Shown here: in pieces, positions 11,848-32,135 of the stretch
How the letters are laid out: the number at the start of each line of letters is the position of its first letter
Numbering within the stretch: the stretch's first letter is position 1
Assembly (NCBI RefSeq): GCF_003073045.1
Contig: NC_037595.1
Coordinates: 7,553,509-7,617,508, forward strand
DNA from: Pomacea canaliculata
Taxonomy: Eukaryota > Mollusca > Gastropoda > Architaenioglossa > Ampullariidae
DNA length: 64,000 nt
Direction of reading: 5' to 3'
Notes under the pieces: generated by a model
Seen by the model: the letters and a program-made list of their open reading frames with translations, nothing else
Databases searched by the model: none
Told to the model about the DNA's origin: nothing
Made by a program: the position numbers and the translations under genes

Positions 11848-14800
11848 ATGAGATGTCAGAAGATTCCTCTTGCCCCTATATTTATCTTACTGCTCCTTCT
11901 GAGCATTGAGCCATGGATTGCATCAGCTGTAGTCACCCAAAACCCAAGCTATCTAGGTGCTGCATGCACAGCTGATTTTCTTCTGCCAGATAGACCATTC
12001 CTTGTTGTATGGAACGAACCCACAGGAGGTTGTGAATCACATGGAATAAACCTTAATCTCGGTGCTTGGAACATTGTGGAAAATAACAATGATTCATTTT
12101 CAGGGGACAATATGGTAATCTACTATGGTCTTGGAGATTGGCCAACATATGATGCCAAGACAAAAGTGAAAAACAATGGTGGTGTTCCTCAGGTGAGGTA
12201 GAGGGATCTCTTAAAAAAATAAACTGTTACAACCATGTGTCAGATTAAGTTCTTCTGGCTATTGTAACACAGTCTGGACAGACATCAGGATAGGGCAGGG
12301 CGCATCTTGATTCCAATGTTTTCATCACATTTTTAATACTGTCGATTATTTTTATTTCAACCTGAGAAAAATGTGATAAGTGGCTTATTCATTTTTTGAC
12401 AAAGGATTTATTTTAGAAAATCTAGATGAAATTCTTAATTACTATAATTTTTTTTAAATAGTATTTTGTCTTTTTTCTAGGCTGGAAACTTGACATACCA
12501 TTTGAAGGAAGTTCAACAAGAAGTTCTGAACTTAAAATCCAACTTCTCAGGCATATCTGTTATTGATTTTGAGAGTTGGCGCCCACTTTATGTTCATAAC
12601 TTTGATTCACTAGCAGTCTATCAGCAATTGTCTTTGGAAATTGTGCATGAAAAGTATCCAAATATGAGCCAAAAGGCAGCTGAATTGGAGGCCCAAAGAG
12701 AATTTGATGCTGGGGCAAGGTATATTTACAATAACAATTGTGCACAAGATGAATTCAATAACAGTTTCATACAAGATGTATTTTAGTAACAAATTGCACA
12801 AGCCATTTCAGTAGCAATTGTGTATGTGTTGATGGAAATAGGTAGTCTTGAGAAATTTGTGTAATTACTTATGTAAGACAAGCTTGCTGTCATTTAGCTT
12901 GAAGGAACTCTTGTAATTTTGTTTGCTTGTACATTTGCTTTTGAAGGAACTTCTTTGAGGGGACTCTAAATGCCACATATGATCTTCGACCTGGAGGACA
13001 CTGGGGATACTATGGGTTTCCACGTAACTGGGGTGGACCAGGTGGCGAAGCACAGAATGATTTGTAAGTTCACAATTGTTTCCCCTTGGTTGTTCCTTGG
13101 CCGCTGCTTATACTTTGCTGCAAGCAAATGTGTGTTTGTATGTGTGTGTGTGTGCACATGCAAGTGGTAGTGCATATATATCTGAGTGCAAAACGTGCAG
13201 GTACATGTATATTTGGACAAATGAACACATGAGTGTGTGAATAAGCATCGCTATGTGATATAATACAAAAAGATGAAATTTAATAAAAGGCAATATGAAC
13301 TGTAAATGCCCTTGTCAAATGCTCAGTGCTGCAAATCTTGGTATTTAACATTATTGCATTAATGAGAAGGAATACAGACATGCTTGTCAATCGATTTTTT
13401 TAAGATTGAGTGTTTTTTAGCCTCCCATAACTCTGACTATTCACAATACATTAGTTCGAAAATGGCTAACTGCTCTTGACCAGTAAATTGGTGAAAAGAT
13501 TCATTTTCATACTTTTGCATGTATTTATCTTAGACTGGCATACATCTGGACAAAGAGTACAGGCCTTTATCCAAGGATCTATATGTCAGATGAAGCAGCA
13601 TACCTGCCAGTGGAAAAATACATACAGGGTACTGTCAACGAAACCCTACGAGTTTGGGCCAAGTACTCTGAGCCAGGGACTCTTATTCTGCCTTATACAT
13701 TGTGTCAGGAGAATGGAACAAACTTCTTTTCAGAGGTTTTAATTTTATTATTTAATTCTTAAATTTTAATCCCAAAATGTAACAAAACCTGTTTTAAATT
13801 GCTTTTTAACTATGGGAGTTAAGAGAAGGATATGTATGTATACAGTAGATGCACTGAACACTGCTTTTTATTAGCTTAGTAGTGTTACAGCTAAGGTTTT
13901 CATGTTTTGTCACAGAGTGAACGTGTTTTGGAGTTTTGGGTTTGTTTGTTTTTTTTTTTATGCCTGTGAAAGTGAACTGTAAAGAGTTAAATGTATGGCT
14001 TGTCATTCAGAAGCTTTTATAAATGTTTTTATATATATTATATTTTTTCTGATATCTAACTTATAAGTTATCTATATTATTTTACTAATAAATATATGCA
14101 TACTATTCAGTTAACAAATTTGTATTTAATTAATTAAAACTTAAAATGTATAATCATCCATTGATATGTTTCGTATTTCATCCCATTGTTAAAGGATAAT
14201 AGTAATTCTGCTTATGGTCATAACAGCATTAAAATTAGTTTTTTTTGTTTTTACTTTTATTTTGTAGAAAGGGAAGTAAGAGCTGTCTTTTAATTTTCTT
14301 AAGTAACTTTTCTGTGCATATATGGTCTACACTTTAGACAGCTGGTACACGTGGTACAGACTGTTATAATTTTTACACAAATATTTTAGACATGAAGCAG
14401 TAAAAACATAACTATTCAAGCTGAAACATTTCCAAACTAGCACTGTTTGACAATAAAAGAAGCAACCCTACTTTCTGCATGAAAATACTAAATGGCTAGC
14501 AATTCAAAGGTGAAGCACCAAACTGCAGAGCTGGTAGTTATATTTATATATACATAGTTATCTATTATTATGAGTGGTCATCAACATAAGTAGAGTTTCA
14601 TCTATTTAAGGTAGTAAGGACTATGACTGTGACCATCTGCATAAACCTGTGTATGAAAAGACTTTCAGAATTCCATCATATCTCATTTCATTTGGATTTA
14701 TAATAGTGCAATTTCAGTATGGATTGAGGAAGGATACAGTTGATTTATCCTTATTTCTTGTAAGTTTGCTTTGGAAAATAGGGTTATTTTGTGCATTCCA

Positions 14801-15293
14801 GCATCATTAGCTCAGTATATCATCTTTGCATCTTGAATGGGCTAAATGCTCATATATTATGGGATCTTTTGTTTCTTTTCCTAAGGAAAATCTTACGCTT
14901 GCCATTGGCCTTCCAGCAAACATGGGGGCTGCTGGAGTAGTAATCTGGGGATCATCATCATTTTTGCACACACCCAATGAGTGCCTTCTCCTGCAAAAGT
15001 ACATCAGCACTATTCTGGGGCCATATGTCAAAAACCTGACAGATTTCTTCACCTCTTGTAGCTCTAAACTGTGCAGTGGGCATGGACGATGCATTAGGAG
15101 GGACCTTGAGGCCATAGTCCAGTTTCACCTGAAGGCCAGTGGACGTGAACACTGTCAGCTAAGAGAAAGCCCAGTCCAGTTAAAAGAAAATGAAGACTGG
15201 TCCAAAAGAAGGTCATCCTCATCACCATATGATGACTATGTTTGTCGCTGTTTGAAAGGGTGGATGGGAGAACATTGTGAGAAAAGTCTTTAA
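11848..15293 (+). CDS. Hyaluronidase (GH56) with EGF-like C-terminus, gene 3, five exons
   Basis: This is a second complete secreted hyaluronidase, oriented opposite to gene 1. Coding exons are 11848-12192, 12481-12719, 12947-13063, 13534-13735 and 14886-15293, all with GT-AG borders and agreeing phases. The product is 436 aa. It begins with a clear signal peptide (IFILLLLLSIEPWIASA). Seen next are PFLVVWNEP, GGVPQ, the catalytic block VIDFESWRP (Asp144, Glu146), REFDAGAR, HWGYYGFP, GLYPRIYM, GAAGVVIWGSS and an EGF-like tail with CSSKLCSGHGRCIRR and YVCRCLKGWMGEHC. The first four intron positions and phases match gene 1. The fifth intron of gene 1, between GHGR and the rest of the EGF module, is absent here, and the EGF linker is longer with a Ser/Arg-rich stretch. 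Sequence is diverged from gene 1, so this is an older paralogue. The reading frame shows no break. Confidence 0.94.
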
Positions 15294-15630
15294 AGTACAA
15301 GAGGTCTTGTAGTAACCTTTGTCTGTAAACATTTTACTTATGATTCTTATAATTGTGAAGTGCCTTCTGCTTATTAATTGCCACTTATCATATTAACCTT
15401 CTTAGCATTATGTTTCACCCCAGATAAAAACATGTAAATATATATATATATCTTTAAGGTTTTATCCAATTGGACCATTTTACAATTATTACATTCCTGT
15501 CACTAAAACTTCATGTATTTTACACTCTGTGATATTCATCACTGTCTCAAAGCATTATCAAACACATCTTCAAGCCATCACCAAGACAGGGAGTTCAAAC
15601 AGTCTACTTCAGTCAATTCAAAAGGTTTTC
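15220..15630 (+). repeat. 3'-end tandem duplication of hyaluronidase gene 3, unit 1
   Basis: This unit spans the last coding bases (TATGATGACTATGTTTGTCG), the stop codon and the 3' UTR to GGGAGTTCAAACAGTC. The same order of blocks recurs at 15640-16275: GATGACTATGTTT, GAGAAAAGTCTTTAAAGT, AAGAGGTCTTGTAG, AGTGCCTTCTG, TTTCACCCCAG, ACATGTAAATATAT, TGGACCAT, ACACTCTGTGATAT and CACATCTTCAAGCCATCAC. This unit contains the working stop codon. Confidence 0.85.
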
Positions 15631-15639
15631 CTGGTCGCC

Positions 15640-16275
15640 CTATGATGACTATGTTTCTTGCTGTCTGACAGTCTGAACTGGGGATCACTGTGAGAAAAGT
15701 CTTTAAAGTGCAAGAGGTCTTGTAGAAACTATTGGAAACATTTTACTGATGTTGCTCATGTTCGTGAAGTGCCTTCTGATTTTCAATTGCCACTAATAAT
15801 ATTAACCTTCTTAGCATAATGTTTCACCCCAGAAAAAAAACATGTAAATATATGTATTTTTATCCAGTTGGACCATATTACAATTATCACACTCCTGTCA
15901 CTAAAATTATATGTATATTTACACTCTGTGATATTTATCACTGTGTCTTAAAGTATCATAGTATGATCAAAATGCCAGGTTTTGTTTTCTTTTGTATTAT
16001 GTTAATTATATTATATTCATTAAATTTTTTCACCATATTTTTTATGAAATAGAATTGTTTAATCATTAGCACATTTTTCATGTCATATTTACTCCCACAA
16101 ACTAAACCTATTTTTAGAATAAAAAACTTCTTTTCTCTAGCTTTGAATTTTTAATGTGTATTTGGCATTTCTTCTTTCAACCAAACTCTGATCCTTGCTG
16201 CTGTTGCATTCACATCTTCAAGCCATCACAAAGGTCCTAAGGGAGTTCGTACAGTCTTCTTCAGTCAGGATTGAC
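15640..16275 (+). repeat. 3'-end tandem duplication of hyaluronidase gene 3, unit 2
   Basis: A diverged second copy of the gene's 3' end, offset by about 415 bases at its start. The EGF-encoding piece has decayed: the glycine-tryptophan stretch is replaced, so it no longer gives a good EGF end. The UTR blocks remain clear up to about 15955. About 240 bases not present in unit 1 then interrupt it before the final blocks (CACATCTTCAAGCCATCAC and GGGAGTTC) at 16209-16275. It probably lies within or just past the transcript; an AATAAA occurs at 16118. Confidence 0.8.
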
Positions 16276-17160
16276 CATGGTTGGTGCCTTCGTGTCTTTT
16301 TTTAACTGTAGCAGCTGTGTTTTACAGTTTCTACTCTATGCAACATTTGTAACACAAAGGCAAATCTGACTTATTTGCTATCCATAAAATCGATTAATGT
16401 CTTTTATTTACAAGTATTTTGAATACAACAGCCTTTTAGGGTGCAGGTCACAAAATAAAGTCACGAAATTGCAAAGAAAATACATTTATTGATCAAGGTG
16501 TCAGCTGGTGAGCTAACAAGTTGATCAATCCCGAGATTTTCAGCAAGATTGAAGTACAGTAGATTCTCTATCAACCAGAATTCAAGCGATCAGCACTCTC
16601 AAACAATTGGCCAAAACATATTTTAAAAAATATAATAAAATAAAGTCTGAAGAAATAATACTTCAAATAAAAATTGTCAGAAGGAATATAAATTCAAACT
16701 TGATTTTGATGTGATGTCTACCCAGTAAAATTCCTCTATTGAACAGTGCGCATTTTTCTTGGGCTACTTGGGGTTACAAAAATGCTAGTGAAGTTTATTA
16801 AGGTGAAAAGTTTAACATCTGCCATTTATCTAAAACTACACACTGCATTCACAAAGCTCTTTTTATAACTGTTTTACTTTAAGTTTGTTTTAATTTGCTT
16901 TTTATTACTGTATTAAATTTTAAATATCAAGTCAATGTAGAGTTTATCAGCATCTACTAATCCTTAACTGAGAGTCTACTGTATGATGTAATACAGCCAA
17001 CATGGATGTCTCTTAATACTGTTTAACCAATGTCAAAGGAATCAGTATTCAGTGTCAGGAATCAGTATTTCCATATTATGTATCAAAAATCATTATTGTA
17101 ACTATATCAAACCAACATTTTAAATCACAAAAAATGATAACTTGTATTTGTTTTAAATAG
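16276..17160. other. AT-rich intergenic DNA
   Basis: No gene recognised. Plain AT-rich sequence between the duplicated hyaluronidase 3' end and the retrotransposon tail. Confidence 0.6.
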
Positions 17161-17189
17161 ATTTAGATGTAACAGAGGTAAAAAGAAGC

Positions 17190-17522
17190 AACATCAGATG
17201 GCCTGAGAAGATCTCCAATACAGGCCTGTGAGAGAGAACCAACCAACCAGCCAAGACATCAAGAAGCGGAAGTGGGGCTGGATCGGTCACACCTTGCGAA
17301 AGCCGGCTGACAATTTAACAAGACAAGCTCTGGGCTGGAACCCACAATTAAGGGAGCGCAGGGTTGGGAGACCTAGACAGACGTGGAGGAGATCAGTCCA
17401 CAGAGAGGCAGACAGCTTATGTGACATGGACCCAACTGGAAAGGGACGCCCACAACCGGGTCCGATGGGGTGTAGTTGCGGCCCTATGCTCCATCGGGGG
17501 CGATTAGGAACAAGAAGAAGGT
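17190..17522 (+). mobile_element. 3' tail of an RTE-like non-LTR retrotransposon (LINE), decayed
   Basis: The translation carries the hallmark C-terminal block found after the reverse transcriptase in many invertebrate LINEs: IKKRKWGWIGHTLRKP, then TRQALGWNPQ and GRPRQTWRRSV. After a +1 frame change near 17430 it continues as LERDAHNRVRWGVVAALCS and ends at TAG 17505-17507. An upstream ISNTGL stretch is in another frame with a stop. The reverse transcriptase and endonuclease domains are missing, so this is a 5'-truncated, frameshifted dead copy, as usual for LINE insertions. Confidence 0.85.
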
Positions 17523-20258
17523 ACGGCAAAATCATGAAACTATTCATTATGAAAATAAATGAAGTCACACATTCTTCTTGTCACCATTCCATCTCCATGT
17601 ACAGAAAAAATTCAATGTTACACCTCATTCCAATCACTCCACATCTGTCTACTTCATTCAACAGCTACTCTTTCATGACTGCTGCACGTGGCTAGGCTGT
17701 GCAAACAGTATTGTCTCCAAATCAAAATACATTCACTAGATGAACCAGCTGTTACGCTCATCATCTTTCACACACACACACATATAGAGAGAGGGAAAGC
17801 AAAACGTTCCATGGCAAGCGTATAGTGCAAAACCTTCATTAAATGCTAGGGCACGACTCACGTGCTGATAACAAGTTCCATCTCCAAATCATGGAGTAAT
17901 CACAGGCATTGACAACAGTCTCAGCTCTCCCAAGTCTTGCAAGAATTGTGTTTTCCTTGCAGGTGATAATGCAGTAGCATGTCTTGGCTGACCCTGTCTT
18001 AGTGACTATAACCTAAGTCTGACTTGAATAGCATTTACAGATTTGCATTTCATGAGATTTCATATATTTGTCTTTCTTTTAAATAAAGATATTTCAGTTT
18101 TATTGTTCATCATATTGCAGCTGATGATATTTTAGTTTAAATGGTGTAAGCTATGAATTGTTAAAAAAGTTTCATGGAGTTTCTTGACCTACTATATTTT
18201 ATCATACATTGCAATTATTTTGATTAAATATGGCAGTGTGAATATATATATATGAATAATACAATATTCTTAGTTTTTTAATTTCCATATTTTGTCAATA
18301 ACAATTATTCACAAACCTTATTTATGCTTGAAAAATTATTTTATAATTAAAAAAATATCACTAAACGTGCAAGCATGATAGCTAGAACATATAACTGAGG
18401 GGAAATTGTACATAATGATCTGATTTCTAAAACCAAACTGTCGGCTAAATGTTACGAACCGCGTATTGTCTGTCCCGGCAAATCGACCAGACAGCAAGGA
18501 AAACAATTATAACTGCATAATTTATTCACTTCCATTAATTATACACGCTTAAAGGACTTTAGATTAATTCATCCCGGACACTGTACTCATCTGCTCTCTT
18601 TCTCTTTCTTGTGTGAACCCAGACTTCAAAACTTACTGTATGGAGATAATAGCACCTGGCTGTTGTATGTTTGTGTGCGCGCGTGTTCGCATACGAATAA
18701 TAGTATACACAACTAATCGGTGGTCGAATTAGCTCCGAATGTGGTCAACTCGACTCTTAGCTGTGTTTAAATCGACCAGCGATATACACACAGTATCATG
18801 CATATCACTGAGCACTTCACATCATATATTCACAATAATTGGTAGAAGAGATCGAGAAATGCACACATGAAATTCATCTTAACTCAGCTACCGGTGGAAT
18901 AAATGGATCATATATTTATAAGAAGAGAAAATTTGGGGCATCGATCTGCAGTAAAACGCGCGATCATACATCTACCTACTGTCAGTCACACGCCATGATC
19001 ACAGGTGAAGACGACTTCATGATGCCATGGAAACCATGCACTGACGTGTAACATGAGCCGTTATAGGACGTTAATACATGTTGATGGGTATACGACACAC
19101 GTGTTTGCAATACTGACATGTGTGTGTCTCTTGTGAATCCGTTGTTTGTACAGCTGTATGCAAACAAGCTGACTTGTAAACAGAGAACGCGACCAGCGCT
19201 CGAGGCGAGTGATGTTAGCGGCCTCCTGCATGGTCACCATATCATTACTTTAATTACTTAAGTAATTAATTTTTTTGTAGATGATATAACAAACTTTATA
19301 CAGACTGCTGTTAAATTTTTTTAATACTTGGAGGGCTGAAGTAGGAGTTGTGAAAATATATTATGAACCTTTAAATAACTATAGAGAATATAAATGTTTG
19401 CATAAGCAGCTGATTTTATTATACTATTTTAATAACACAACTTGTAATGAGGAACGCCTGCAATTTAAATTGGTTCTGTGCAACAAGATGAAACATCGCT
19501 GTTCAGGCTTCATAACAACTCTACATCAAAACACAAGTGCAAGAGACTATCTGCTGATGTTCACCACAAAAAGAAAGGAACGTTGCAGTGGCGAAATCCT
19601 CTTATGGAAGGTATAAGCCAACACAGAAAAACGTTTCTTCCTGTACTTAAGTCGAACGGCACTTCTATTTGTTTTACATAATGCATCAGACAGGCAGTTT
19701 CTTCGAATTAAGAAGGTAAGAAAGTTCAAGAGAGAAACCACGAATCCAACTAAAAAATAACAGCCATTTGTCGAAGCAAAATTACCAATGAAAATGGAGT
19801 CTTTGTATAACTGTAGTTTAGTGGGCAAAATAAGTCACAGATTTCAGTTTTCCTACACCGGGTGTGTACGGTATACATAAAGGAAGCTAAAAAGAGGCAA
19901 AAACCTTGTTCAAACATCCTTGAAAATGGGATTGAGCCTCATTCATATTCAGTAGTTTGCACAATGGTGACATGCCAAACATGAAGAGGGGGGTAATTTA
20001 AAGCGAGAGTTCGGGGAGGGTATACACGCCATCGTCGACGTATGTGTCCTTTACACGATGAGAAAGATCGAGGCGACCGAGTAAAAGCCAAAATTCGTCC
20101 CCGCTTATCGCTGGTGTGCTTATCACGATCAACGATCGACATCATCACCAAACGCTTCTAAAAAAAATACGCAGACAGGTGTAAACAAACGGTCACGAGA
20201 TCAAAGATAGGGATACAGAGATCAACAAATCGCCTTGGGAGGGAAAATCGATAGGTAG
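17523..20258. other. Intergenic DNA
   Basis: Mostly AT-rich, with a short CA repeat near 17770 and a short GTGTGCGCGCG run near 18670-18685. Small reading frames here resemble nothing known. No RNA gene is recognised. Confidence 0.55.
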
Positions 20259-20433
20259 CAGGGCTTCTGCTTACGCAAAAAATTGCGTACAGTACGCATT
20301 AAAAGTTCGGAGGACCCCTTCAATTTTCGTCAATGGGGTCCCCTTCAAATTTGGGCGAAGAACAGGGACCCCTTAAAAATCTGAAGAAGGGGTCCCTGGG
20401 ACCCCAAAGAATTTAGCCTTTGCAGAAGCCCTG
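20259..20433 (-). mobile_element. 175-bp MITE, copy 2 (inverted)
   Basis: Same 175-bp element as at 5712-5886, in the opposite orientation, with CAGGGCTTCTGC ends and a perfect 5-bp target duplication GGTAG (20254-20258 and 20434-20438). By eye only about six bases differ between the copies, roughly 97% identity, so both insertions are young or recently active. No coding capacity. Confidence 0.9.
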
Positions 20434-20958
20434 GGTAGAAACGCAATGAAACACACATATTAACTTTCCATTCAATTCTTTGTTTACATCCACAAAAATA
20501 CGTTTTCTTATTATATATATATAAGATTTATTACGGACATGTACGGGCGCGCACACACACACATTGAACCACCTGTTGAAACATTCACGGTATATTCACT
20601 TTTTTTTTTCAGACTTGAGAGTGTGGTGGTGCAAGCAAATTAACTACATAAAGCCCGTGACAGTTTATTGAGTTTAATGTGAAGGTTGTTATATATTAAC
20701 ATTAGCAATTAAAAATAAAGCGATAATATATGGAATATACTACCTCGATCTTGCCTGCAAACATTTTTTTCTTGTCACCAAGGGCCAAGGGGGTTCGAGA
20801 GGTGTATGTAGGCGCCTATTAATAATGCGCGTTATGGGAGGCTCCGATCCAATGATGATTTTTATTTCTGCTGTCCCCTGTGAATTACAAAATTATCGAA
20901 AAGGGTAGATCAATATGAAGGTGGATGTTAATGTGTGTGTGTAGGTGGATTGCTGTCT

Positions 20959-21011
20959 GCCGAGACCAACGCTTAGCCTCTTGCGAAGTTAACTTCGCTG
21001 TTAGTCTCGGC
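20959..21011. repeat. Nested inverted repeat (cruciform-type)
   Basis: A perfect 16-bp palindrome GCGAAGTTAACTTCGC at 20983-20998 sits inside a 12-bp inverted pair, GCCGAGACCAAC (20959-20970) and GTTAGTCTCGGC (21000-21011), with one mismatch. Just downstream, a tandem duplication with a period of about 49 bases (GGAAGCTTTATACAAACCTG and GGAAGCTTTGTACAAATCTG) occupies about 21040-21125. It may be a mobile-element relic; no family is recognised. Confidence 0.7.
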
Positions 21012-21429
21012 GAACCTTAACAATGAATGTGACCAAAGCGGAAGCTTTATACAAACCTGCCTCGATTTAGTAATCTGATATGTTAGCAAACAGGAAGCTT
21101 TGTACAAATCTGCCTCGTTTTAGTCAGGAAAAAAAATCGTCTGCTAGCAGTCCCGTAATACAAGTTCGTGGCTATTAAGGGAAGAAGAGGTGGGGGCGTA
21201 GCTAAAGGCGGACACGCACACTTGCAAATATTTCGGGCAAACGACAGCGCTCTTCATCCTGTTATCAATGGGTTCCGCATTCCTTTGAACTCGTTTACAA
21301 TTTCAGCAACTCGCGCTTATTTAATATTTTATGATTAAAAATACTGTCTATAGCTTAATTATCATCAAAAACTGGTCTCCGTCCTCCCTTGGTTAAAAAT
21401 AAATTAATCGTCGTCCTTGGTTTTGTGAT

Positions 21430-21698
21430 ATCAAAAGCGAAAGTCGGGCAGCGCCATCTGAGTGACACTAACGGGATGAGTCGATCTAATTGTATTTAAA
21501 ACGAACATTACAAACAACAAAAATTATTTTCCTCAAATAAACGAAAAATATAGAATTTTGTAGAAATTCAACCAACCAGACGACAGGCAGATACTATCGC
21601 CAGTAAGTACGTGCTAGGCGACTGTTGGCAGCGCGCTGTCAGTTGAGTGACACGGACACACGGCATTGCATTCAGTGCGGGCCTGCTGTTTTGACAAC
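21430..21698 (+). promoter_or_regulatory. Promoter and 5' UTR region of the MAN1A-type mannosidase
   Basis: The region immediately upstream of the mannosidase start is richer in CpG than its surroundings and has no TATA box. It includes GCGCCATCTGAGTGAC near 21451 and GCGCGCTGTCAGTTGAGTGACA near 21630, so a TATA-less housekeeping-type promoter is likely. The transcription start cannot be placed from sequence alone. Confidence 0.4.
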
Positions 21699-31363
<9,665 letters not shown>

Positions 31364-32135
31364 GAAACTGAATGGCAGTTGTACCAGCGTTTTGTGATTG
31401 GTGAGTGGTTGAATGTTGAGAGATGATAAATGGTCTGATTTTGGTGGAAATGCTGCTGCAAGTATTGAAGTGTTGCTGATGTGGAATAAGTTTTTGGGTA
31501 AAAACCTCCCAGTCTAAGAAAAGTGTAAATGGTTTGGCCACATGCCAATAATATTGTCAGAGACAGCAACTCTGTGTATTTCTTTTCTGTTGCCTGTAAT
31601 GCTTGGAATGAATCGGAGTTTGCACAGTTAACTCCTAACCCTAGTGTGTGAGTGAGTGTATGCAGAGACATAACACACGCCTCATCACACGTACTCCTCA
31701 GTGGCTAGATATATATATGCAATATAATTTGCAAGATTGAATGTTCTTTTACTGTTTGGGTAAAAGCAGCCTCGTAATGAATGAAAGGAAGAGAGTGACA
31801 CAGATAAAAACATTGATTAGAATCAAATTTGAAATTTTTTGTGATCATCAATTGAATTTTTATCTTGCAGTTTGAAATTAATATGAATAACAGTGTTACA
31901 TCACATAGAAACGTGTAAATCATGCAAGAGAAATCCAGATTGCAAAGAACATTCGTCAGATGGGGTCTAAAGCATAAATCTTTTTATGTCTGAAATCTTT
32001 GAAAATGAGTTTAGATTGTAGGTCTCATTTGTGTAAGACATTTTATAATATTGTATTTCATTAATACTTGTTACCAGATGTCAGTGATACAGTTGACATT
32101 TGAGATAATCGCAATAGTTATATCTAATAAAATTC
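31364..32135 (+). other. Likely 3' UTR of the mannosidase gene
   Basis: Non-coding sequence after the TGA stop at 31361-31363. An AATAAA at 32126-32131 is a candidate poly(A) signal giving a UTR of about 770 bases. Other AATAAA-like sites lie further downstream (for example near 33195), so the true end could be later. Confidence 0.45.
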
